Origin: Saprospiraceae bacterium
GTDB lineage: Bacteria; Bacteroidota; Bacteroidia; Chitinophagales; Saprospiraceae
DNA: 38,198 nt
Assembly: GCA_013001975.1 (NCBI GenBank)
Contig: JABDKX010000064.1
Span: forward strand, 1 to 38,198
Reading direction: 5' to 3'
The translations under genes were made by a program, and so were the position numbers. The notes under the pieces are model-generated. The model was not told the origin of the DNA. It worked only from the letters and a program-made list of their open reading frames with translations, and searched no databases. Positions within the stretch are counted from its first letter, which is position 1. Each line of letters begins with the position of its first letter. Shown piece by piece: positions 22,662 through 31,983 of the stretch.

Positions 22662-25595
22662 TTACATTAAAGTAAATGCAATTCTAGCAAAAATATACCT
22701 TCCACCAAAACTAAATTGAGGAGATCTTCTAGAATATTTAAATCTTCCACTAGAAGTAAATGTTGGGTCAGCTTCATCTGGATATACATCCAATAAGTTA
22801 TTAGCTCCCAATGTTAAACTTAAATTAGGGTTTAATTTATAACCAAAACTTAAATCTGTTAATATCTTTCCTGAATTATAAGGATCAATTGATGTGTCAA
22901 CTTGATTTAGGTCGGCATCAAAAATAGCTGCTGATGTCGCTTCAGTTGTTTCACCGAAATAAGTATTTCTCAAATAAATATCTAAATCACCAAGTGATAA
23001 AGTATTACCCATTGTAATCTTTGTTCTTGGAACAGCTTGCTCAAGATAGATTCTACTTGTCTGATCGAAATATGTACCTACCAATCCTTTGTCTCTTAAA
23101 ATGTCTGATGCGTTGATTCCAGCATCTTGATCCCAAGTTGTTTTAGTAAATGTTCCAGCTATGTCAGTTCTTAATGAAGAACCATTTCCTATATCTAAGC
23201 TGTGTGCTATAACAATATCAACACCATTTGATTTTGTGTCAATTGAATTTGCAAAGAAAGCAGCTCTTGTCGCACCTGCTTGTTCGAATAATCTTTCTAA
23301 TTCTGCATCTCCTCCAGGTCCAAATTGTCCTGTTAGAATAATTCTATCTTCTATGTTTACTTGGAATGCATCTACTGTAATTCTTAAATTTGCAGAAGGG
23401 ATCTTAGCAGTAAAACCAGCGCTTATGTTTTGTGAAGTCTCTTGTTTTAAACTAGGAATACCCAACAACTTAGCTGCTCTTGATGTGTTCGAAAAAACAC
23501 CAACTTCTTGAGCAACAGAAACACCATCTACTAAATTAAATATTGTCGAAGTTCTGCTGAAGTGAATTTGATGAAGTGAAGGTGCTCTAAAGCCAGTACT
23601 GAAAGCACCACGAATTGCAAAGTTATTATTGAGTTTATATCTTGTTGATACTTTGTAATTAAATGTCGAACCAAAGTCAGAATAATTTTCAAATCTCAAT
23701 GCGGCGCCAACTAAAAACTGCTCTGTAATATCAGCTTCTGCATCAAAGTAAGCAGCGACGCTTGACCTATTGGCATTTACATTATTTGTTGGAAGGAATC
23801 CAGCAAAACACTGTGAACCTGAAGGTCTTGGACGACCTAGTAAATCAGTAGTAAGGTCCATATCTGGTGTTGTTGAATTCACCAAATTACCATTCACATC
23901 ATAATTTCCATATGATAACTCTGTACCAGGAATGACTTTAAAATTTTCAAATCTATATTCAGTACCGAATGCAATATTTAAACCAGCAATGCCGTCACCT
24001 TCAATATATCTTGAAAAATCTAAGTTACTTGTTGTCTGTGTAAATGAATGTCCTCCTGCATCAAATTCTGTCGGAGAAGATGACCCAATAGTTGCATTGT
24101 GTGTGTCTGTCATGTTAAATAGAAAGCTATTAGATCCAGATACAACACTTAAATCAGCATTCCAACCTCCAACTTCACCTTTTATGCCACCACCAATTGA
24201 TTTGTCAGAGATGTTAGAATTAATTTTCGGTACGGTACCATTCGGATAGATAGAAGTTGTTGTTCTGCTTTGACTTGGTAACCTGTAAAAACAACCTGAA
24301 GATCCACGTCTGTAACTTATGCCACCAAAGCCATACAATTCTGTTGTTTCACTTAACGGTAAACTTAAGTTAGCCATTACTTTTCCGCCTCTCAATTCTG
24401 ATTGTCCAACTCTCATATTGTAGTCACTTCTAACTTGATTCCTAGCAGCTAATTCATCGTCAGTTGCATCAAATCCTAAAATGCCACCCAAATCACTTAT
24501 GTCGGTAGCTGCTGCCAAATCACTTTTAATAGTTGAATCAAAATAACCAACATTAGCTCCGTAAGATTGTACTTGTTCAAGCGATAATGTGGTAACATCA
24601 AAACCATCTGCTGCAGCTAATCTTTCAACTGCATTTAAACCATTAAAAATACCACCGGTAAATTCAATCATTCTATTTGTAGATCCTCTATAGTCAAATT
24701 CTCCTGTCATATTGAGGTAACCACCATTATCACCTAATCCTATTCCATAATTGGCTCCTACAACCACACTTTCGCCATCATAAGATTTTGTTTCACCACC
24801 GAAAGCTCCAATTTCACTTGTAAAGTTTGCGCCTGTATTAACACTGACTTTAAACTCATCTACGTTTTCTTTAAGTTTAATATTAATAACACCGGCGATA
24901 GCATCAGATCCATATTGTGCAGCAGCACCGTCTCTCAATACTTCAATTTTGTCAATGGCACTTGTCGGAATTGCGTTCAAATCTGTACCTACATTTCCTC
25001 TACCAAATGTACCGTTAACATTAACTAATGAAGTTGTATGTCTCCTTTTTCCATTAATGAGAACAAGTACTTGATCTGGTCCTAATCCTCTAAGGGCGGC
25101 AGGATCAATGTGATCGGTACCATCAGATATAGTTTGTGTGTTAGAAGAAAAAGAAGGTGTCGTAAAATGTAACAACTGATTAACCGAAGTCTGCGGTGCC
25201 GCAGCAGTTAATCTGGATACATTGATGACATCAACTGGTACAGCAGATTCTAGATTTGTTCGATTAGATGCTCTTGTACCTGTAACAACAACTTCGTCTA
25301 CTAGAACACCAGCGGATAAATTAAAGTCAACAGTTAAATTTTCTCCTTGACCAACCGTAACGGTTTGTGTAAGTGAAGAATAGCCAACATAACTTGCTGT
25401 TAAATCGTACGTGCCGGGAGATACATTTAAAGTATATGTACCTTCTAAATCTGTAGTTGTTCCTTCTGTTGTTCCGTCAATTGACACAGAAACGCCAATG
25501 AGTGGAAAGCCATCTTCTGTCACAACACCGCTTATAGTTTGAGCATACAGTTGTGACAATCCAATGCAAAAGATTAATAATAAATATTTTTTCAT
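22662..25595 (-). CDS. TonB-dependent outer-membrane receptor
   Basis: 977 residues. Signal peptide 1-18 (LLLIFCIGLSQLYAQ); CarboxypepD-regulatory-like domain about 20-95 (TISGVVTEDGFPLIGVSVSI, GTYTLNVSPGTYDLTASYVGY); TonB-box/plug region from VDEVVVTGTRAS through RGLGPDQVLVLINGKRRH and GRGNVGTDLNAIP to EVLRDGAAAQYGSDAIAGVINI (about 235); then a 22-strand-type barrel to the C-terminus. It imports a scarce ligand using TonB energy. No SusD partner follows, so it is a stand-alone receptor rather than a SusCD pair; the ligand (siderophore, cofactor, peptide) cannot be told. It lies 26 bases after the aminotransferase and may be cotranscribed with it. Confidence 0.94.
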   Translation of the reverse strand: MKKYLLLIFCIGLSQLYAQTISGVVTEDGFPLIGVSVSIDGTTEGTTTDLEGTYTLNVSPGTYDLTASYVGYSSLTQTVTVGQGENLTVDFNLSAGVLVDEVVVTGTRASNRTNLESAVPVDVINVSRLTAAAPQTSVNQLLHFTTPSFSSNTQTISDGTDHIDPAALRGLGPDQVLVLINGKRRHTTSLVNVNGTFGRGNVGTDLNAIPTSAIDKIEVLRDGAAAQYGSDAIAGVINIKLKENVDEFKVSVNTGANFTSEIGAFGGETKSYDGESVVVGANYGIGLGDNGGYLNMTGEFDYRGSTNRMIEFTGGIFNGLNAVERLAAADGFDVTTLSLEQVQSYGANVGYFDSTIKSDLAAATDISDLGGILGFDATDDELAARNQVRSDYNMRVGQSELRGGKVMANLSLPLSETTELYGFGGISYRRGSSGCFYRLPSQSRTTTSIYPNGTVPKINSNISDKSIGGGIKGEVGGWNADLSVVSGSNSFLFNMTDTHNATIGSSSPTEFDAGGHSFTQTTSNLDFSRYIEGDGIAGLNIAFGTEYRFENFKVIPGTELSYGNYDVNGNLVNSTTPDMDLTTDLLGRPRPSGSQCFAGFLPTNNVNANRSSVAAYFDAEADITEQFLVGAALRFENYSDFGSTFNYKVSTRYKLNNNFAIRGAFSTGFRAPSLHQIHFSRTSTIFNLVDGVSVAQEVGVFSNTSRAAKLLGIPSLKQETSQNISAGFTAKIPSANLRITVDAFQVNIEDRIILTGQFGPGGDAELERLFEQAGATRAAFFANSIDTKSNGVDIVIAHSLDIGNGSSLRTDIAGTFTKTTWDQDAGINASDILRDKGLVGTYFDQTSRIYLEQAVPRTKITMGNTLSLGDLDIYLRNTYFGETTEATSAAIFDADLNQVDTSIDPYNSGKILTDLSFGYKLNPNLSLTLGANNLLDVYPDEADPTFTSSGRFKYSRRSPQFSFGGRYIFARIAFTLM

Positions 25596-25621
25596 AGTGT
25601 GTAGTTTAAATAATTAATATG

Positions 25622-26836
25622 CTAATTCGTCCAATTATTCATTTTATCCGTAGCGATCATAAGATGTGATTGTTCTAAATTAATAATATTATCTTCTAAA
25701 TACGAATTTTTTAGTCTGTTTAATTTTTCTTCACCATTAAAATCGACGTAAGCTAACCTTGCAGATAAGTACTCATCACTCATTCCAAAATGTGTTCCTG
25801 CTAGTAACGCAACACCAGTATCCGATAATAAATCATTGCATAATTTTATGCTTGAATCATATTTATAGAAGTCTTTATTAAATTCTAAGAATATATAAAA
25901 TCCACCAGCTGAAGGATGAAATTTCATTTTTGTTTGGTCTAGTCTGTTTGCAAAAATATTTTGTGCTTGGTTTAAAATGTAGTTGCACTTTTGCGTATAA
26001 GAAGCAATGGTGTCATCATTTTGGAATGCATATTGAGCAGCATATTGAATGGGTGTAGAAGCACAAGAGTAAGATTCGCTGGCTGCATAGATCAAATCTT
26101 CTAATTCTTTTTGCATCTCTTTAGGATAGATCATATATCCTAATCGCCATCCACCAGCTCCACACCACTTGCTAAGGCCATTGCAAATGATTGTACCTTC
26201 AGGATAAAACTTTTTAATGCTCACATGTTCATGGCCAAAACAAAATTCAGAATAAATCTCATCAGAAATAATGACCAAGTTATGCGCTCTTGCAATAACT
26301 GCTAATTCCTTTAATTGATCAGTCGTATATGATTGACCAGTTGGGTTGTTAGGGTAATTTATAATCAATACATGCTTTTCGTCTTTGTTGTCATTAAGAA
26401 ATTCTCCTAAATCAGAAGAGGATAACAAAAACTTGTCTTCAAATCGTGTGGGAATATAATGTGTCTTTTGTTTTAGTAAAGCAGATTGTGGGGCGTAACT
26501 TACCCAACTTGGAGCTGGAAGAATTAAGTTTCTTTCAAGGATTAACTGTGAAAGAAAAATAAGTTCTTTACTTCCAGGGCCTATGATGATTTGGTCTGGA
26601 CTGATGCTGGTATCTAACTTATCTTCAACGTAAGACGAAATACTTTCTCTTAATTCTAAAAGCCCTTGGGAATTTAAGTAATCCTTTTTATGCGCATTTT
26701 CCTTGAGTGCTTCTACCAATATTTGTGGGACAGGAAATGGTGATTGCCCAAACCCTAACTTATAAGTCTCTAAATTTTTTGATTCCCTAATCTTGATCAG
26801 GTTGTTCATCGCTAGGGTAGGGGAATACCTGAACAT
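25622..26836 (-). CDS. PLP-dependent aminotransferase, class I/II (fold type I)
   Basis: 404 residues. The AAT-fold landmarks are present: NYPNNPTGQ (Asn164), SDEIYSEF (Asp192, Tyr195) and GLSKWCGAGGWRLGY with Schiff-base Lys223 and phosphate-binding Arg231; SARLAYVDF near the C-terminus supplies the carboxylate Arg. Starting at M1 keeps the RYSPTLAMNN lead that similar proteins have. Substrate is unresolved (aspartate, aromatic or related amino acid). It lacks a neighbour from an amino-acid pathway; the next gene downstream is the TonB receptor. Confidence 0.92.
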   Translation of the reverse strand: MFRYSPTLAMNNLIKIRESKNLETYKLGFGQSPFPVPQILVEALKENAHKKDYLNSQGLLELRESISSYVEDKLDTSISPDQIIIGPGSKELIFLSQLILERNLILPAPSWVSYAPQSALLKQKTHYIPTRFEDKFLLSSSDLGEFLNDNKDEKHVLIINYPNNPTGQSYTTDQLKELAVIARAHNLVIISDEIYSEFCFGHEHVSIKKFYPEGTIICNGLSKWCGAGGWRLGYMIYPKEMQKELEDLIYAASESYSCASTPIQYAAQYAFQNDDTIASYTQKCNYILNQAQNIFANRLDQTKMKFHPSAGGFYIFLEFNKDFYKYDSSIKLCNDLLSDTGVALLAGTHFGMSDEYLSARLAYVDFNGEEKLNRLKNSYLEDNIINLEQSHLMIATDKMNNWTN

Positions 26837-26961
26837 TGGTTTTTTATTTAAATATAATAAAGCAATTTCAAAACGTCATCTTAATTATTCTAAAAATTTA
26901 GTTATAAAGGATGGCTGAAAATACTAGCGATATCTTATATGATTATCAGATTAAACAAAAA

Positions 26962-26989
26962 AAGGCCACATCAATTAAGATGCAGCCTT
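26962..26989 (-). terminator. Intrinsic terminator of rpsU
   Basis: AAGGCcaCATC / GATGcaGCCTT stem around an AATTAA loop, with a CA/CA internal mismatch. On the minus strand it ends in GCCTTTTTTTG, a good T-tract, about 27 bases after the rpsU stop. Confidence 0.8.
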
Positions 26990-27015
26990 ATATTTTAAAT
27001 ATACTTTTCCTTAGT

Positions 27016-27198
27016 TTATCCGTACATTTTTTGTCTGTACTCGGCATTCAAGACTTCATTTCTTCTTCTAACTGAAGGTTTAACAAAGTTCTTACGGTTA
27101 CGAAGTTCTTTCAATAGACGTGTTTTCTTAAATTTTCTCTTATATCTTTTAAGTGCTCTGTCTATTGACTCGTCTCCTTTTACGTTGATTATTAACAT
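27016..27198 (-). CDS. rpsU: 30S ribosomal protein bS21
   Basis: 60 residues, highly basic: MLIINVKGDESIDRALKRYK, then RKNFVKPSVRRRNEVLNAEYRQK, the standard bS21 pattern. It binds the platform of the small subunit near the 3' end of 16S rRNA; in Bacteroidota bS21 helps hide the anti-Shine-Dalgarno sequence. Stand-alone gene with its own consensus promoter (27232-27262) and terminator (26962-26989). Confidence 0.97.
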   Translation of the reverse strand: MLIINVKGDESIDRALKRYKRKFKKTRLLKELRNRKNFVKPSVRRRNEVLNAEYRQKMYG

Positions 27199-27231
27199 GT
27201 TTACTTTCTAATTAATTTTTAAATGCGGCTG

Positions 27232-27262
27232 CAAATATAGATTTATTTGCTTTTAATTGCAA
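27232..27262 (-). promoter_or_regulatory. Housekeeping-type promoter of rpsU
   Basis: Minus strand: TTG (27260-27262), 20 bases, TATATTTG (27232-27239), an exact TAnnTTTG. The start of transcription would be near 27225, with a leader of about 27 bases. Confidence 0.65.
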
Positions 27263-27303
27263 TATCTTATGGAAATGTTGATAAAGAAATTTAATTTTTA
27301 ATT

Positions 27304-27933
27304 ATGAATAGCGATTTTTTAAGAGAATCATGTGTTGAAAACCTTTTTGAAGCTAAAATGGCAGAGAAAAATGGGGCAAATGTGATTGAACTTTGCTCTA
27401 AACTAGAATTTGATGGCCTAACACCAGATAAAAGCGTAATTAAACATTGTCAATCCGAACTAAACAGCCCAATTAAGGTAATGATTCGACCGAGAAAAGG
27501 GGATTTTGAGTATTCTGCTAAAGAATTAGATGTAATAAAATCACAAATTGAATATTGTTTGAATCATGGCATTCATAATATCGTCTTTGGTGCTATAAAA
27601 AATGGAAAACTTGATTTAAAAACCATTTCTGAAGTCTCGGAATTTTCAAAAAAATTAAATATTACAGTCCATAAGGCTATTGATTATTCGTCTGATATCT
27701 TAGATGATGTTGAAAATCTGAAAAATGTGGAAAATGTGACCTCAATTTTGAGTTCAGGACAACAAAAAACAGCTTTTGAAGGCGTTGAATGCTTACTAAA
27801 AATGAAAAAAAGTTGTGGCAAGCGAATAAATCTCATCCCTGCAGGTAAAATAACAGCAAACAATGTGGATCAATTACATGAAATATTGGGCTTGCGACAT
27901 TATCATGGAAGGAAAATCGTCTCCTTAAAATAA
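27304..27933 (+). CDS. cutC: CutC family protein (short form)
   Basis: 209 residues with the CutC TIM-barrel signatures: AEKNGANVIELCSKLEFDGLTPD, KVMIRPRKGDFEYSAKELD (where MIRPRxGDF is diagnostic), HNIVFGAIKNGKLD and VHKAIDYSSD. The family is linked to copper homeostasis in E. coli, though later work disputes a direct role. The protein ends at HYHGRKIVSLK and lacks the ~35-residue tail of E. coli CutC (248). It is divergent from rpsU with a 105-base gap and convergent to the ABC ATPase. Confidence 0.92.
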   Translation: MNSDFLRESCVENLFEAKMAEKNGANVIELCSKLEFDGLTPDKSVIKHCQSELNSPIKVMIRPRKGDFEYSAKELDVIKSQIEYCLNHGIHNIVFGAIKNGKLDLKTISEVSEFSKKLNITVHKAIDYSSDILDDVENLKNVENVTSILSSGQQKTAFEGVECLLKMKKSCGKRINLIPAGKITANNVDQLHEILGLRHYHGRKIVSLK

Positions 27934-27935
27934 AA

Positions 27936-27959
27936 AAGACCGATCGTTAAATCGGTCTT
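27936..27959. terminator. Hairpin between convergent cutC and the ABC ATPase gene
   Basis: Perfect 9-bp stem AAGACCGAT / ATCGGTCTT with a CGTTAA loop, starting three bases after the cutC stop. The T-tract (TTTTTTA) lies on the minus strand, so it is a better terminator for the lpxD-lpxA-ABC operon than for cutC, though 190 bases away. The rest of 27960-28146 shows nothing I can name. Confidence 0.65.
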
Positions 27960-28146
27960 GAGATTGAGTAATTAAAATCTTCCAGTTTTTGGAGATTTTT
28001 ATCCTATTAGACTGCTAATATAGAAGATTATTTTATCTAACGATAATTTAGTAAGTGTATTTTTATCAACATCCTTGTGAGGAAATTTTAACTGTATGCA
28101 AACCAAATACATTGCCAAAAATTATGTATTGACAAGCGAAAATCAG

Positions 28147-28749
28147 TTACAGATTGATATCGCGATTGCAGTTTATAAGGTCATCTTCTTCATTAGAAGC
28201 AGTTATAACTGTTTTTGAAGCAGTAAACTCATTTATAATATCACCTAGCCACTTTTTCCTACCCTTATCTAAAAAGGAGCTCGGCTCATCTAAAAGCAGT
28301 AATGGCAGATCAAGTAAAACCCCCAAAGCAATATTAAGTCTTTGTTTCATGCCTGAAGAAAAATCTTTAATTGCCTTGTTTTTTTCTTTCTCTAAATCAG
28401 CAATTTTCAAGAAATCTGTTTCATTCTCAATAAGATAGGGTTTAAATTTTTTATAATGATTGAATAATTCCAGCGGATTCAACTCTTCATCCATTTCAGT
28501 GTAAGCAGCTATAATGCCTATGTTTTTGTAAATGTCATCTCTAGAAATGAGTTCACTATTTAAATGATATTCTAATGTTCCCATTGATGGCGAAAGGTAT
28601 CCACAAAGGATTTTGAGCAAAGTAGATTTTCCGCTTCCATTTAATCCTCTAATGGCAACGCGATCACCAGAATTAATGTTCATGGAAAGATCTCTGAAAA
28701 TCCATCCTGATGCATATCTTTTACCGATATTATCCAGGATAATTTCCAT
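28147..28749 (-). CDS. ABC transporter ATP-binding protein, no permease nearby
   Basis: 200-residue single ATPase domain. Walker A GLNGSGKST (35-43), ABC signature SSGMKQ (131-136) and Walker B LLLLDEP with Glu155 are all intact. The switch (H-loop) position reads ITASNEEDD, with no His where most ABC ATPases have one. It overlaps the lpxA stop by a base and so ends the lipid A operon. The C-terminus stops soon after the switch (NCNRDINL). The sequence resembles small CcmA/heme-export-type ATPases. No membrane partner is encoded in the window; a role in lipid or envelope export is inference from position. Confidence 0.9.
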   Translation of the reverse strand: MEIILDNIGKRYASGWIFRDLSMNINSGDRVAIRGLNGSGKSTLLKILCGYLSPSMGTLEYHLNSELISRDDIYKNIGIIAAYTEMDEELNPLELFNHYKKFKPYLIENETDFLKIADLEKEKNKAIKDFSSGMKQRLNIALGVLLDLPLLLLDEPSSFLDKGRKKWLGDIINEFTASKTVITASNEEDDLINCNRDINL

Positions 28750-29546
28750 TAGTCTGCATCAATTATACTTTGAAAACCACGCATGAGTCCTTTTTCTGAA
28801 TTGCCAATAAATTCAAGAATCTGATTTCTCTCAGGACTTTCTGGAAATGTATCATTGATGTATTCAATAGCTCTTGTGATAGACCAACCTTTCACAAATA
28901 ATACGCGGTAAATATTTTGGATACGATTAATAGATTCTAGACTATATCCTCTTCTTTCTAATCCGATTCTATTGACACCAACATATGAAAGTGGCTCCCT
29001 GGCTGCTTTAACATAAGGCGGTACATTTTTTCTAACCAAACTGCCGCCAGTGATATACGAATGATCTCCAATATTTACAAACTGTTGAATGGCAGTCATC
29101 CCTCCGATGCCAACATATTCGCCTACGATTACATGTCCAGCTAAATTGACAGCATTGGCAATGATGCAATTGTTTTTGACATGGCAATCATGAGCAATAT
29201 GAACATAAGCCATCAATAATGTATTGGATTCAACAACGGTGCGTCCATAAGCTTTGGTACCTTTATTAATTGTGCAACATTCACGTATCATGACATTGTC
29301 GCCAATTTCAACAAAGGTTTCTTCACCCGCATATTTTAAATCTTGAGGATCAGCGCCTATGACTGCTCCAGGAAATATTTTGCAATTTTTACCGATAGTT
29401 ACGTTGCTGTAAATAACAACATTTGATCCGATCCATGTTCCTGATCCGATGCTGACGTTCTCACCTATAGTTGCAAATGGGTCAACTTTGACGTTTTCAC
29501 CGATTTTTGCCGATTCATGGATATAATTCAAAGAAGAATTTTGCAT
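28749..29546 (-). CDS. lpxA: UDP-N-acetylglucosamine O-acyltransferase LpxA
   Basis: 265 residues, first step of lipid A synthesis: transfer of a 3-hydroxyacyl chain from ACP to the 3-OH of UDP-GlcNAc. Left-handed beta-helix hexapeptide repeats fill residues 10-190 (IGENVKVDPFATIGENVSIG and onwards). The catalytic His119 sits in VHIAHDCHVKNN. The helical C-terminal domain (GLERRGYSLESINRIQNIYR) completes the family pattern. It overlaps lpxC/fabZ by one base and the ABC gene by one base. Confidence 0.97.
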   Translation of the reverse strand: MQNSSLNYIHESAKIGENVKVDPFATIGENVSIGSGTWIGSNVVIYSNVTIGKNCKIFPGAVIGADPQDLKYAGEETFVEIGDNVMIRECCTINKGTKAYGRTVVESNTLLMAYVHIAHDCHVKNNCIIANAVNLAGHVIVGEYVGIGGMTAIQQFVNIGDHSYITGGSLVRKNVPPYVKAAREPLSYVGVNRIGLERRGYSLESINRIQNIYRVLFVKGWSITRAIEYINDTFPESPERNQILEFIGNSEKGLMRGFQSIIDAD

Positions 29547-30940
29547 TAAGTTCGTTTGATGATCTGAGCTGTTAATTCACCTTCAGATACAATAGCATCA
29601 CCTACATAAGCGATTCCTTGCATGTGGACGATTCCTCTTCGAATGGGTGAAAGCAACTGCATTTTTAAAATTATTGTATCTCCAGGACGTACAATTTTTT
29701 TGAATTTTACATTATCCATTTTTAAAAAATATGTGTCCCAGTTTTCTGAATCTTCTACTTGTGAAAGCGCTAATATGCCTCCTGTTTGTGCTAATGCCTC
29801 CATTTGTAGAACGCCTGGAAAAACAGGGTTACCTGGAAAGTGACCTACAAAAAAGCCTTCGTTTCCAGTCACATTTTTAATACCAACCACTTCTTCTTTT
29901 GATAGAGAAATAATTTTATCGACCAATAAAAATGGATATCTGTGCGGAATAAACTTCTTTATATCTTCTAAAGTATGCAAAGGCTCCACCGTTGGATCAT
30001 AGACAGGTTTTCCTCTCAGCTTTTTGACTTTTTGGAATTCATCTTTTAAAAATTTTGCAAATGCGACATTGCCTGTGTGACCAGGTCGCTTAGCTATAAT
30101 TTTTCCTCTTATTGGTTTACGTAAAAGATATAAATCACCTAAAAGGTCCAGCAATTTATGTCTTGCTGGTTCATTAGGGTATTGCAATGTTAATCCATTC
30201 AAAATGCCGTTATCAACAATAACATCTTCTTCAACATTAAATTTGTGAGCAATAGCCTTTATTTTTTCAGCAGAATAATCTTCGTGGCTGAAAACAATGG
30301 CGTTATCTACACTTCCACCTTTAATGACGCCTTGGTTAAATAGCTCTTCTATTTCATTGACAAATACAAAAGTTCTTGAGGGGGCTATTTCGGTTGCATA
30401 ATCTACATTTTGATTATACATTGCAACCTGCACACCCACTTTTGAACTGTATTCAATTATCGATGTAATTTCCGATTCCTCGTTTTCACCAATTGGCAAG
30501 TATGTATATTCAGAACCACTTTTTGGATCTTTGAAGTTGAGTGTATTTGAAAACTGAATGATTTCTTGATTGGCTTCAAGTTCTTTAACACCAGCGTTTT
30601 GAATTTCTTTGACGAATGCTTGGGCACTTCCATCCAAGATAGGTACTTCTGGTCCTGACAGTTCTACAATGACATTGTCGATATTAAACCCTCGAAAAGC
30701 TGAAAGCAAGTGTTCAATTGTATGAACAAAAATTTCTCCTTTCTTAATTGTTGTGCTTCGATAAGTAGAATCTACATTTACTATGGAAGCAGGAATTTCG
30801 GGATGATTTTCCAGATCAATTCGTTTAAAGACAATGCCTTTGCCTTCTTCAGCTGGTTTGCACTCTACTTTGACAAGTTCCCCGGTATGAAGTCCAATTC
30901 CTTCAAGTCTAAAGCTTTGTGCTATAGTTTTTTGTTTCAT
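29546..30940 (-). CDS. lpxC/fabZ: Bifunctional UDP-3-O-acyl-GlcNAc deacetylase / 3-hydroxyacyl-ACP dehydratase (LpxC-FabZ fusion)
   Basis: 464 residues. LpxC part about 1-300: Zn ligands His77 (HTIEHLLSAF), His261 and Asp265 (HKLLDLLGDLYL), and His288 in RPGHTGN. FabZ part about 318-464: HRYPFLLVDKI, catalytic His367 in GHFPGNPVFPG and Glu381 in QMEALAQ. The fusion is typical of Bacteroidota and couples the committed lipid A deacetylase with the fatty-acid dehydratase that competes for the same 3-hydroxyacyl-ACP pool. It is flanked two bases from lpxD and overlaps lpxA. Confidence 0.97.
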   Translation of the reverse strand: MKQKTIAQSFRLEGIGLHTGELVKVECKPAEEGKGIVFKRIDLENHPEIPASIVNVDSTYRSTTIKKGEIFVHTIEHLLSAFRGFNIDNVIVELSGPEVPILDGSAQAFVKEIQNAGVKELEANQEIIQFSNTLNFKDPKSGSEYTYLPIGENEESEITSIIEYSSKVGVQVAMYNQNVDYATEIAPSRTFVFVNEIEELFNQGVIKGGSVDNAIVFSHEDYSAEKIKAIAHKFNVEEDVIVDNGILNGLTLQYPNEPARHKLLDLLGDLYLLRKPIRGKIIAKRPGHTGNVAFAKFLKDEFQKVKKLRGKPVYDPTVEPLHTLEDIKKFIPHRYPFLLVDKIISLSKEEVVGIKNVTGNEGFFVGHFPGNPVFPGVLQMEALAQTGGILALSQVEDSENWDTYFLKMDNVKFKKIVRPGDTIILKMQLLSPIRRGIVHMQGIAYVGDAIVSEGELTAQIIKRT

Positions 30941-30942
30941 AT

Positions 30943-31983
30943 TTATTGAGATGAATCCTTAAGATCAGCCAGCATTTTTTCCAATGCCCTGATTCGAGAT
31001 TCAAGGTCGGGTAAATTCTTGTATATAGCAAAGGATTTCAAATAATTATTGTATTCAATAGCAGGTGTGCCATACCATTTGGTGCCTTCTTTTTTAACTG
31101 ATTTGGTCATTCCACTTTGGCCTTGGATAAGTGTTTTGTCAGCTATGCTGATATGTCCTACGATGGCTGTTTGTCCTCCGATTTGACAATTTGCGCCAAC
31201 TTTAGTACTTCCAGCTATGCCTGCTTGAGCGGCCATGACCGTATCTTTTCCAATTTCAACATTATGTGCAATCTGAATCAAATTGTCTAGTTTGACCCCA
31301 TCTCTGATAACGGTTGATCCCATTGTTGCTCTGTCTACAACAGTATTTGCACCAATTTCTACATTATCACCGATGACAACATTGCCTATTTGTGGGATCT
31401 TCTTGAAAGTTCCGTTTTTTAAAGGAGCAAACCCAAAGCCATCAGACCCAATAATGGCATTCGCATGGATGATACAATTATCGCCAACAAGGCAATCATT
31501 ATATATCTTCACACCTGGGTAAATGAGACAATTCTTACCAATTCTTACATTCTCGCCTACATATATATGACTTAAAAGTTGTGATCCTTCTCCAATTTGA
31601 GATCCCTTAGAAACCACACTGAATGCACCTACAGATATATTTTCATGAAGGATTGCAGATTTTGAAACTGAAGCAAATTCTGAGATATGATATTCACTTT
31701 GAACAGCTTCACCGAAAATATTCAACATATCAGCCAGAGAAGCATATATATTATCTACGGCAATGGTTGGCACATCAAAATCTATGTCTTGCCACTCTTT
31801 CGAAACCAATATTGCTGAAGCATTGGTATTCTTGGCTTTATTTAAGTATTTATCGTTTGAAAGAAAAGTTATATGACCTTTTTCAGCATTTTCAAGCCTT
31901 GAAGCACCTTTTATAATAATCTTACCATCACCATTAACAACCCCTCCTAACTGTTCTGCTATTTTGTCTACTGTTATTGTCAT
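30943..31983 (-). CDS. lpxD: UDP-3-O-(3-hydroxyacyl)glucosamine N-acyltransferase LpxD
   Basis: 346 residues; third step of lipid A synthesis. N-terminal uridine-binding domain (1-100, GASRLENAEKGHITFLSNDKY), hexapeptide beta-helix (105-310) with catalytic His240 in NLIQIAHNVEIG, conserved GSDGFGFA (179-186), and a C-terminal helix (ESRIRALEKMLADL) as in other LpxDs. First gene of the minus-strand lpxD-lpxC/fabZ-lpxA-ABC operon with gaps of two bases or overlaps, so one transcript is near certain. Confidence 0.97.
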   Translation of the reverse strand: MTITVDKIAEQLGGVVNGDGKIIIKGASRLENAEKGHITFLSNDKYLNKAKNTNASAILVSKEWQDIDFDVPTIAVDNIYASLADMLNIFGEAVQSEYHISEFASVSKSAILHENISVGAFSVVSKGSQIGEGSQLLSHIYVGENVRIGKNCLIYPGVKIYNDCLVGDNCIIHANAIIGSDGFGFAPLKNGTFKKIPQIGNVVIGDNVEIGANTVVDRATMGSTVIRDGVKLDNLIQIAHNVEIGKDTVMAAQAGIAGSTKVGANCQIGGQTAIVGHISIADKTLIQGQSGMTKSVKKEGTKWYGTPAIEYNNYLKSFAIYKNLPDLESRIRALEKMLADLKDSSQ

